5,672 nt of DNA from Mycobacteriaceae bacterium. GTDB lineage: Bacteria > Actinomycetota > Actinomycetes > Mycobacteriales > Mycobacteriaceae. Below are positions 1 to 4,904 of the stretch, piece by piece (position 1 is the first letter of the stretch; the number at the start of each line of letters is the position of its first letter). The stretch lies in contig JABFVX010000177.1 of assembly GCA_013362555.1 (NCBI GenBank), positions 1 through 5,672 on the forward strand, written 5' to 3'. Position numbers and translations under genes: made by a program. The notes beneath the pieces are model-generated. The model did no database searches. It worked only from the letters and a program-made list of their open reading frames with translations, and had not been told where the DNA came from.

Positions 1-51
1 GAGGAGTACGTCCAAGACCTGCGCACCAGCAATAGCAGCAACGGGTGTGAA
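1..51. other. Left-edge stretch, no gene assignable
   Basis: These 51 nt lie just downstream of the amiA1 stop codon. On the plus strand one frame ends at a TAG at 33-35 and could be the tail of a convergent gene. Another plus frame stays open through amiA1, but only as a high-GC shadow. No hairpin that would terminate amiA1 is evident. Too little sequence is present to decide what borders the window. Confidence 0.3.
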
Positions 52-1263
52 TCAGGCCTTGGCGCTGAGGACCAGGTTGGTGAGGACACGGACGCCGACT
101 GCCAGGGCGCGCTCGTCGATGTCGAAGGACGGCTGGTGGAGTTCCTTCTGCGGGCCGACGCCGGACCAGACGCCGAGACGGGCCATCGCGCCGGGGACTT
201 CCTCCAGGTACCAGGAGAAATCCTCGCCGCCGCTGGACTGCTGCGTATCCACCTGGACCTTGGGGCCGACGGCGGCGAGCGCGCGGGAGAACTGCTGGAT
301 GGACTCGGGGTCGTTGACCACCGGCGGCACGCCGCGCTTGTAGTGCAGTTGGTAGCGCACCCCGGTGGGAGCGAGCAGGCCGTGCACAATCTCCTCCACC
401 AGCGGCCGCAGCGCCAGCCAGGTGTCCCGGTTGCCGGTGCGGACGGTCCCGAGCAGCACGCCGGTCTGCGGAATCGCGTTGGGCGCCTTGCCCGCGTTCA
501 CCGCGCCCCACACCATCGTGGTGCTGGTGCGCGGGTCCACTCGGCGGCTGAGCATGCCCGGCAGCCCGGTGATGACGGTGCCGAGCGCGTACACCAAGTC
601 GGTGGTCAGGTGCGGGCGCGAGGTGTGTCCGCCCGCCGACTCCAGGTGCACCTCGACGGTGTCGGCGGCCGAGGTGATCGGCCCCTCCCGCAGCCCCACC
701 TTGCCGACCGCCAGCCGCGGATCGCAGTGCAGCGCGAAGATCCGGGTGAGTCCGCTCATCGCGCCGGTGGCCACCACATCCAGCGCGCCGCCGGGCATCA
801 GCTCTTCGGCAGGCTGGAAGATGAGCCGCACCCCCGCGGGCAGCGCGGGCGCCGACGCCAGCGCCAGCGCGGCGCCGAGCAGCATGGTGGTGTGCGCGTC
901 GTGCCCGCAGGCGTGCGTCACGCCGGGGATCCGCGAGGCGTAGGGCGCGCCGGTGCGCTCGTCCATCGGCAGCGCGTCCATGTCGGCCCGCAGCCCGACT
1001 CGAATCCCGTTGTCCGGGCCCACGTCACAGACAAGTCCGGTGCCGCCGGGCAGCGTCTTGGGCGACAGGCCCGCCGCGGTGAGCTTGGCTACCACGAACT
1101 CGGTCGTCACGTGCTCGTCGCGGCCCAGTTCCGGATGCGCGTGAATGCGCCTGCGCCATTCGGTCAAGTCCGACATGTGGCGCGCCAGCCAGCTTTCGAG
1201 GAAGGGGGCAGGCAATCCGGCAGCGGCCGCGTCGACCTGTCCGTCCTGCTTCACCTCAGCCAT
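52..1263 (-). CDS. amiA1: M20D-family metallo-amidohydrolase (AmiA1-like)
   Basis: Predicted 403-residue cytoplasmic zinc/manganese amidohydrolase of the M20D (HipO/AbgA/IAA-amino-acid hydrolase) family, hydrolysing N-acyl or aminoacyl amide bonds; the substrate is unknown. Visible motifs: HAHPEL at about 41-46; LRADMDALPM at 91-100; HACGHDAH at 117-124, with Cys119 and His121 as likely metal ligands; FQPAEE at 149-154, with Glu153 as likely general base and Glu154 as ligand; ALHC with His179; GGHTSRPH at 211-218 in the lid/dimerisation domain; SGGEDFSWY at 344-352; and LHQPSF with His376 as the last ligand. All expected catalytic positions are present and the length is normal. No signal peptide is seen. 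The ATG at 1263-1261 overlaps the end of amiB1 by 8 nt and has a GGAGG ribosome-binding site, so the two are probably co-transcribed and coupled. The symbol rests on recalled mycobacterial synteny and family match. Confidence 0.9.
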   Translation of the reverse strand: MAEVKQDGQVDAAAAGLPAPFLESWLARHMSDLTEWRRRIHAHPELGRDEHVTTEFVVAKLTAAGLSPKTLPGGTGLVCDVGPDNGIRVGLRADMDALPMDERTGAPYASRIPGVTHACGHDAHTTMLLGAALALASAPALPAGVRLIFQPAEELMPGGALDVVATGAMSGLTRIFALHCDPRLAVGKVGLREGPITSAADTVEVHLESAGGHTSRPHLTTDLVYALGTVITGLPGMLSRRVDPRTSTTMVWGAVNAGKAPNAIPQTGVLLGTVRTGNRDTWLALRPLVEEIVHGLLAPTGVRYQLHYKRGVPPVVNDPESIQQFSRALAAVGPKVQVDTQQSSGGEDFSWYLEEVPGAMARLGVWSGVGPQKELHQPSFDIDERALAVGVRVLTNLVLSAKA

Positions 1264-2443
1264 GCGTCCTCCGTCGCTGTCGGTCGAGAAGTCGTTCCCG
1301 CCGATCCGGGTCCGTCGCGACCCGCACCGCCGTGCCTGCCAGGGCCCGCGCGCCGTCGAGCACCGCGGCGTCGGCCGAGGCGTTGACAGCGGCGGCGGCG
1401 AATTCCGGCTGGTGCGTCACCGCGCCACCGGAATCGATACCGATGATGGGATGGATACCGGGCACGACGTGCGTCACGTTACCCATATCCGTGCTGCCGA
1501 GCGGACGCTCAGCTTCCTGGTCCTGGGGAACGGGCACTCGGCCCAGCTCAGCGACCTCAGCGCGGTACGCCGCCAAGACCACCGGATCCTGTCTCAGTTC
1601 AGCATATGTGGGCGACACGGTGCGAATCTCGTGGGTGCACCCGGTCGCCAGCGCACCCGCCGCGAAGCACGCCGACGCCCGGGCGCGCAGGTCGTCGAGC
1701 AGTTCGGTGGAGTTGGCCCGCAGGTAGTACAGGAGCTCGGCGCGGGCGGGCACGATGTTCGGCGCCAGGCCGCCCTTGCTCACGATGCCGTGCATCTGCT
1801 GTCCCCGGGCCAGGTGCTGGCGCAACAGCCCCAGCGCGACCTGCGCGACGGTCGCGGCATCGCCTGCGTTGCGGCCGAATTCGGGCGCCGCCGAGGCGTG
1901 CGACTCCCGACCGGTGAACTCCACCGCGACGTCGGCCAGCGCCAGCGAGCGCGCGCCGACCAGGTCGAACGGTCCCGGATGCACCATCATCGCCACCGCG
2001 ACGTCGTCGAACACGCCCCGCTCCAGCATCAGGACTTTGCCGCCGCCGGACTCCTCCGCGGGGGTGCCGAGCAGCTTCACGGTCATCCCGCACGCGTCGG
2101 CCACCTCGGCCAGTCCGAGCGCCGCACCCACCGACGCGGCGGCGATGATGTTGTGCCCGCAGGCATGTCCGATCTCCGGCAGCGCGTCGTACTCCGCGCA
2201 GACGCCGACCACCAGCTCGCCGCTGCCGTAGGTCGCGGTGAACGCCGTCGGCAAATCCGCGACGCCGTAGTCCATCTCGAACCCGCGCGCGGCGAGCAAC
2301 TCGGCGGTCTTGGCCGCGCTGCGGGTCTCCTCGAACGCGAGCTCCGGCTCGGCGTGCAGCGAGTGTGACAGCGCGATCAGATCCGCGGCTACGGCAGTGA
2401 CCGCCGCGCTCGCCTCGGCCCCTGCATCGACCCCGCGTTGCAT
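1256..2443 (-). CDS. amiB1: M20D-family amidohydrolase (AmiB1, AbgB/ACY1L2-like)
   Basis: Predicted 395-residue cytoplasmic metallo-amidohydrolase, paralogous to the downstream gene but of the AbgB/ACY1L2 (PM20D2-like) branch. That branch is suggested by GHACGHN at 92-98 in place of HACGHDAH. Other motifs: LHAEPELAFEE near 29-39; CAEYDALPEIG at 82-92; GTPAEESGGGK at 126-136, with Glu130 as likely general base and Glu131 as ligand; MMVHPG with His155; SHASAAPEFGRNA at 181-193; STDMGNVTH at 317-325; and VTHQPEF with His344. Cys95, His97, Glu131, His155 and His344 fit the metal-ligand set. The tail (about 377-393) is rich in Arg and Asp. The ATG at 2443-2441 has no Shine-Dalgarno but lies 7 nt after a TANNNT hexamer, suggesting a leaderless mRNA. 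It is the first gene of a two-gene unit with amiA1. Family members cleave peptide-like amides such as p-aminobenzoyl-glutamate; the substrate here is not known. Confidence 0.88.
   Translation of the reverse strand: MQRGVDAGAEASAAVTAVAADLIALSHSLHAEPELAFEETRSAAKTAELLAARGFEMDYGVADLPTAFTATYGSGELVVGVCAEYDALPEIGHACGHNIIAAASVGAALGLAEVADACGMTVKLLGTPAEESGGGKVLMLERGVFDDVAVAMMVHPGPFDLVGARSLALADVAVEFTGRESHASAAPEFGRNAGDAATVAQVALGLLRQHLARGQQMHGIVSKGGLAPNIVPARAELLYYLRANSTELLDDLRARASACFAAGALATGCTHEIRTVSPTYAELRQDPVVLAAYRAEVAELGRVPVPQDQEAERPLGSTDMGNVTHVVPGIHPIIGIDSGGAVTHQPEFAAAAVNASADAAVLDGARALAGTAVRVATDPDRRERLLDRQRRRTHG
1268..1272 (-). promoter_or_regulatory. Ribosome-binding site of amiA1
   Basis: GGAGG on the minus strand lies 4 nt before the amiA1 ATG (1263-1261), inside the last codons of amiB1. 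It fixes the amiA1 start and supports translational coupling through the 8-nt gene overlap. By contrast, the amiB1 start itself has no such site. Confidence 0.75.
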
Positions 2444-2450
2444 GCCGTCA

Positions 2451-2456
2451 AGGCTA
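2451..2456 (-). promoter_or_regulatory. Putative -10 element of amiB1 (leaderless)
   Basis: TAGCCT on the minus strand matches the actinobacterial TANNNT -10 pattern and ends 7 nt before the amiB1 ATG. That spacing would place the transcription start at or next to the A of the ATG. No Shine-Dalgarno is seen in the gap, which fits leaderless initiation. No convincing -35 box is seen. Confidence 0.5.
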
Positions 2457-2531
2457 GTCCGGCGATGTTCCGGTTACGTTTCCGCCCCACCCCGCCACGC
2501 CGACCTGGTTTGCAGCGCGACTGTGGAACAG

Positions 2532-2605
2532 AGACGCACCTTTTCTCGCTGAACGCACCGGAAATGGTGCGCTGATCCCAGTGCGGGACTGATAGGGGTG
2601 CGTCT
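2532..2605. repeat. Nested inverted repeats after deoD
   Basis: A perfect 9-bp outer inverted repeat (agacgcacc at 2532-2540, ggtgcgtct at 2597-2605) encloses an inner hairpin with a 6-bp stem (cgcacc at 2554-2559, ggtgcg at 2566-2571) and a 6-nt loop. The same hexamer therefore occurs four times, twice on each strand. The outer right arm overlaps the deoD stop codon (2606-2604), so a deoD transcript would fold here at once. No U-run follows the stems in either direction. It could be a U-less actinobacterial terminator, an attenuator or mRNA-stability element between deoD and amiB1, or an operator for a dimeric regulator. Confidence 0.55.
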
Positions 2606-3386
2606 ACAGCTGCTCGAGGATTCCGCGCAGCAGCGAACCGAGGCGGGGGGCGGCCGCCTGGCCTTCGGCGAGGACTTCGGCGTGGTCGAGGTGGGCGCCC
2701 GTGACGCCCGCGGCCATGTTGGTGACCAACGAGATGCCCAGCACGCGCAGGCCGAGGGCGCGGGCCGCGATGGTCTCCAGGACCGTGGACATGCCGACCA
2801 GGTCCGCGCCGAGGGTGCGCAGCATGCGGATCTCGGCCGGGGTCTCGTACTGCGGACCGGTGAGGCCCGCGTAGACGCCCTCGGACAGGGCTGGATCCAC
2901 GGTCGCGGCCACCTTGCGCAGCTGCGGGTCGTAGGCGTCGACCAGGTCGACGAAGGTGGCGCCCGTCAGCGGGGTGCGTGCGGTGAGGTTGAGGTGGTCG
3001 CTGATCAGCACCGGCTCGCCGACGTGCAGACGGGTGCTCACCCCGCCCGCGGCGTTGGTGAGCACGACGGTGCGCACCCCGGCCGCGTGCGCGGCGGCGA
3101 TCGGGAAGGCGACCTGTTCCGGGGCGTAGCCCTCGTACACGTGGTTGCGCCCCATCAACACCAGCACCGGCGTGCCTTGCACGTCGACCGAATGCAGTGT
3201 GCCGCGGTGCCCTTCGGCGGTGGGAGTGACGAAGCCGGGGATCTCCCCCATCGGGACGCGTGCCACGGGTTCGCCGAGCATCGCGGCGGCCCGCTGCCAG
3301 CCTGATCCGAGCACGACCGCGACCCGGTGCTCGGCGACGCCCGTCGCGGCCGCGATCGCCTCGGCTGCTGCCTGTGCGCTGCGCAT
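2604..3386 (-). CDS. deoD: Purine nucleoside phosphorylase (trimeric PNP/MTAP family)
   Basis: Predicted 260-residue cytoplasmic enzyme that phosphorolyses purine (deoxy)nucleosides to free base and (deoxy)ribose-1-phosphate in purine salvage. It belongs to the trimeric PNP/MTAP class, despite the symbol used in mycobacteria. Visible motifs: VVLGSGW at 24-30, with Ser28 in the phosphate loop; GRNHVYEGY at 79-87, with Arg80, His82 and Tyr84; LTNAAGG at 109-115; GLTGPQYETPAE at 174-185, with Glu181; VGMSTVLE at 197-204; and SLVTNMAAG at 219-227, with Asn223. Glu181 and Asn223 correspond to recalled M. tuberculosis PNP residues Glu189 and Asn231, and Ser28 to Ser36, all at a constant offset of 8, so the active site is complete and the ATG start fits the family. 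Upstream, TAGGGT lies 6 nt before the ATG and may be a -10 element or contain a weak AGGG ribosome-binding site. It is transcribed towards amiB1 across a 160-nt gap, so whether they form one operon is uncertain. Confidence 0.95.
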   Translation of the reverse strand: MRSAQAAAEAIAAATGVAEHRVAVVLGSGWQRAAAMLGEPVARVPMGEIPGFVTPTAEGHRGTLHSVDVQGTPVLVLMGRNHVYEGYAPEQVAFPIAAAHAAGVRTVVLTNAAGGVSTRLHVGEPVLISDHLNLTARTPLTGATFVDLVDAYDPQLRKVAATVDPALSEGVYAGLTGPQYETPAEIRMLRTLGADLVGMSTVLETIAARALGLRVLGISLVTNMAAGVTGAHLDHAEVLAEGQAAAPRLGSLLRGILEQL

Positions 3387-3392
3387 GTCTGC

Positions 3393-3398
3393 ACCCTA
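3393..3398 (-). promoter_or_regulatory. Putative -10 element (or AGGG RBS) of deoD
   Basis: TAGGGT on the minus strand ends exactly 6 nt before the deoD ATG, the spacing expected for a TANNNT -10 of a leaderless transcript. The internal AGGG could instead serve as a weak ribosome-binding site on a longer transcript. No -35 consensus is seen about 17 nt upstream. Confidence 0.4.
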
Positions 3399-3581
3399 GT
3401 TGATGGCCGGGAGCGGCCGGAACGACCCGCGCCGCGCCTGCGGCGGCGGTTCTTTCACCTCGAGTTGACTGACATGTTGCCCCGAGGGACGATTAATCAC
3501 GCAATCGGAAATATATATCCCGAAAGGCTTTGCCTGACGGACCCTTGCGACGACGTTGGTCAGATTTGTTCGGATCAGAAT

Positions 3582-3587
3582 GGAGGG
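3582..3587 (+). promoter_or_regulatory. Ribosome-binding site of the SPW-repeat gene
   Basis: GGAGGG lies 7 nt before the ATG at 3595. It decides the start: the in-frame ATG at 3580 overlaps this site, and the open frame back to 3556 has no ribosome-binding site. Unlike deoD, amiB1 and the crotonase gene, this gene therefore has a conventional leader. Confidence 0.75.
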
Positions 3588-3594
3588 AACGGAA

Positions 3595-3960
3595 ATGGCA
3601 GAGGTGACGAGTGGAGGCCGCTGGCAGGACTGGGCGGCCGTGGTGATCGGCGCGGTCGCCGCACTGAGCCCGCTGTGGACCGATACCAGCCACCGGTCCG
3701 CCTGGACGATGGTGATTCTCGGTGTGCTGCTTGCTCTTACGGGATTGTGGTCGCTCGCGCAACCCGCGTCGGTCGGCAGCGAGTACTCGCACATGTTCCT
3801 CGGCGCGGTCCTGTTCCTGGCGCCGTGGGTCATGAACTACACCGGGCACACCGGAGCGGCCTGGACGAGCTGGATCGGCGGTTTGCTAGCCGTTCTATCC
3901 GGACTTATCGCGCTGCCGGAAGCAAATACCGCACATCGGATAGTCGGCCATCGCTCCTGA
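3595..3960 (+). CDS. SPW-repeat integral membrane protein
   Basis: Predicted 121-residue membrane protein with four hydrophobic segments at about 14-28, 37-55, 66-80 and 88-107. They are arranged as two similar halves, each with an SPW-type motif at the end of its first helix (SPLW at 25-28, APWV at 76-79). This matches the SPW repeat family (PF03779 as I recall), usually four-helix proteins of unknown function common in actinobacteria and some proteobacteria. A short polar N-terminus (MAEVTSGGRWQDW) precedes helix 1, and a basic polar tail follows helix 4. No enzymatic residues are recognisable. The start is set by GGAGGG 7 nt upstream. The gene is monocistronic in appearance: divergent from deoD and followed 22 nt after its stop by a strong hairpin. 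By eye its codon use is a little less GC-rich than its neighbours, particularly near the 3' end, which may reflect later acquisition or relaxed constraint. Confidence 0.8.
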   Translation: MAEVTSGGRWQDWAAVVIGAVAALSPLWTDTSHRSAWTMVILGVLLALTGLWSLAQPASVGSEYSHMFLGAVLFLAPWVMNYTGHTGAAWTSWIGGLLAVLSGLIALPEANTAHRIVGHRS

Positions 3961-3982
3961 TTTGCCGGAATTCTTAAAAATA

Positions 3983-4014
3983 CTGAAGGGCGCCTTTGAC
4001 CCGGCGCCCTTCAG
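3983..4014. terminator. 12-bp hairpin terminator, U-run on the minus strand
   Basis: A perfect 12-bp stem (ctgaagggcgcc at 3983-3994, ggcgcccttcag at 4003-4014) encloses an 8-nt loop, 22 nt after the SPW stop codon. Read on the plus strand, the stem is followed by ccatgttt, a poor U-tract. Read on the minus strand, it is followed by TATTTTTAAG, a good one. It probably ends the SPW transcript and may work in both directions, blocking transcription antisense to the downstream crotonase gene. Confidence 0.8.
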
Positions 4015-4034
4015 CCATGTTTACGGTGTCAGGT

Positions 4035-4040
4035 TATCCT
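4035..4040 (+). promoter_or_regulatory. Putative -10 element of the crotonase gene (leaderless)
   Basis: TATCCT matches TANNNT and ends exactly 6 nt before the ATG at 4047, placing the transcription start at the ATG. No Shine-Dalgarno is seen in the gap. A -35 at normal spacing would fall on the right arm of the terminator hairpin or just past it, with no clear consensus. Confidence 0.55.
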
Positions 4041-4046
4041 TCCGGC

Positions 4047-4751
4047 ATGCCTTACCTCGAGCGTGACGGTGACGTGTTCGTGCTGTACCTGGGCAACCGG
4101 GGCCAGGTCGACAGCGAGAATCGACTGCACCCGGACTGGATCACCGAGGTGCACGCCCTGCTCGACGAGGTCGAGGCGACCGAGGGCAAGGCGGCGCTGG
4201 TGACCACCTCGACCGGCAAGTACTTCACCAACGGCCTGGACACCGACTGGCTGTTCGCCAACTTCGACCAGTCCAACACCTACCTGGACGCCGTGCACGC
4301 GCTGTTCGCGCGACTGCTGGCATTCCCGATGGCCACCGTGGCGGCGGTGAACGGCCACGCCTTCGGCGCGGGCGCGATGGTCGCCATGTCGCACGACTTC
4401 CGGGTGATGCGCTCCGACCGCGGCTACTGGTGCCTGCCCGAAATCAGCATCGGCATGTCCTTTCCGATCGGGATGAACGCGCTCGTCTCGCAGCGGCTCG
4501 GCAACCAGGTGGCGCTGGAGGCGATGACCACCGGCGCCCGCTACGGCGCCGCGGAGGCCCTCGCCAAGGGCATCGTCGACGCGACCGCAGAGCAGGACCA
4601 GGTGCTGGCCGCGGCGCTCGCCCGCGCCGCCGCCCTCACCGGCACCCGCGGCCCCAACCTCGCGGGCGTCAAATCCCGCCTCCACGAGCCCGTCCTCACC
4701 GCCCTGGCCGTCCGCAACACCCCGGACAACCTCAACTTCATGCCACAGTAG
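4047..4751 (+). CDS. Crotonase-fold protein, probable enoyl-CoA delta-isomerase
   Basis: Predicted 234-residue soluble protein of the enoyl-CoA hydratase/isomerase superfamily. The order is: N-terminal beta strand (MPYLERDGDVFVLYL); LVTTSTGKYFTNGLD at 51-65, the first oxyanion-hole loop; VAAVNGHAFGAGAMVAMSHD at 98-117, the second; then DRGYWCLPEISIGMSFP at 124-140. The position of the first hydratase glutamate (Glu144 of rat mitochondrial ECH) is Met111 here, while the second (Glu164) is kept as Glu132. One retained glutamate, together with the LVTT-G-K-F-NG-D and SHD...DRG patterns, resembles enoyl-CoA delta3,delta2-isomerases, including plant ECI. It may therefore act in oxidation of unsaturated fatty acids. 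The C-terminal helical region is short, giving a compact length against about 260 for typical hydratases. The start at 4047 is preferred because upstream in-frame codons lie in the terminator, and TATCCT sits 6 nt before it. It is convergent with pmmB. A generic enoyl-CoA hydratase annotation remains possible. Confidence 0.85.
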   Translation: MPYLERDGDVFVLYLGNRGQVDSENRLHPDWITEVHALLDEVEATEGKAALVTTSTGKYFTNGLDTDWLFANFDQSNTYLDAVHALFARLLAFPMATVAAVNGHAFGAGAMVAMSHDFRVMRSDRGYWCLPEISIGMSFPIGMNALVSQRLGNQVALEAMTTGARYGAAEALAKGIVDATAEQDQVLAAALARAAALTGTRGPNLAGVKSRLHEPVLTALAVRNTPDNLNFMPQ

Positions 4752-4772
4752 CCACACTGCTGGTTTCGACTA

Positions 4773-4897
4773 CTCCAGAATGACCCGTGACGTGCGGTGT
4801 CGAATGCGCTGTTCGCGAGGCCCTGCGGTGTTACGCAAGCTGCCTCCTCGGGCCGCCGTCTCACAGTGCGAAACGCACGTCACGGGTCATTCTGGAG
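4773..4897. repeat. 125-bp palindromic element with 24-bp perfect arms
   Basis: A perfect 24-bp inverted repeat (4773-4796 and 4874-4897; arms begin ctccagaatgacccgtgacg) surrounds 77 nt. With a one-base bulge the arms extend four more bases outward. Inside, gcgctgt at 4806-4812 can pair with acagtgc at 4863-4869 (one G-U), ggccc at 4819-4823 with gggcc at 4850-4854, and tgcg at 4824-4827 with cgca at 4834-4837, so the whole element can fold into one long imperfect hairpin. It lies between the convergent crotonase and pmmB genes, 21 nt after one stop codon and 7 nt beyond the other. It could be a bidirectional terminator, a MITE-like repeat with terminal inverted repeats, or a structured RNA. 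No transposase is present, and a target-site duplication is not clear. Confidence 0.85.
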
Positions 4898-4904
4898 GTA
4901 GTAC

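Larger units (their letters stand above)
3387..3594. promoter_or_regulatory. Divergent intergenic region, deoD / SPW gene
   Basis: This 208-nt region lies between the divergent deoD and SPW-repeat gene starts. Its left third is GC-rich with short stems (ggccg 3405-3409 with cggcc 3414-3418; cgccgc 3430-3435 with gcggcg 3440-3445). The middle is markedly AT-rich (3492-3518, 7 of 27 bases G or C). A plus-strand ttgact at 3465-3470 resembles a -35 box, but no TANNNT hexamer sits at the standard 16-18 nt distance, so the SPW promoter is not resolved. No convincing small gene is seen. Confidence 0.4.

Noticed and set aside
1..50. Tail of a convergent plus-strand gene ending at 33-35
   Set aside because: Only about ten codons are visible with no recognisable motif, so it is mentioned as possible but not called as a gene.
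136..1386. Long plus-strand open frame opposite amiA1
   Set aside because: It is a high-GC antisense shadow: its translation is Arg/Gly/His-rich low-complexity sequence with no motif, and the minus strand encodes a complete M20D enzyme.
1145..2368. Long plus-strand open frame opposite amiB1
   Set aside because: Same shadow effect: no ribosome-binding site and no recognisable domain, while the minus strand carries all M20D motifs.
3430..3445. 6-bp GC hairpin upstream of deoD as a terminator
   Set aside because: No gene ends there on either strand; a short GC stem is expected by chance in DNA of this composition.
3556..3594. Upstream starts for the SPW gene (3556 and the ATG at 3580)
   Set aside because: GGAGGG at 3582-3587 is ideally placed for the ATG at 3595; the 3580 ATG overlaps that site, and neither upstream start has its own.
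3396..3833. Minus-strand open frame opposite the SPW gene
   Set aside because: Its translation has no family resemblance, and the plus strand encodes a convincing four-helix SPW protein with a strong ribosome-binding site.
3996..4046. Upstream in-frame starts for the crotonase gene (TTG 3996, ATG 4017)
   Set aside because: They fall in or beside the terminator hairpin, and the extra residues do not match the family; the ATG at 4047 begins the conserved first strand.
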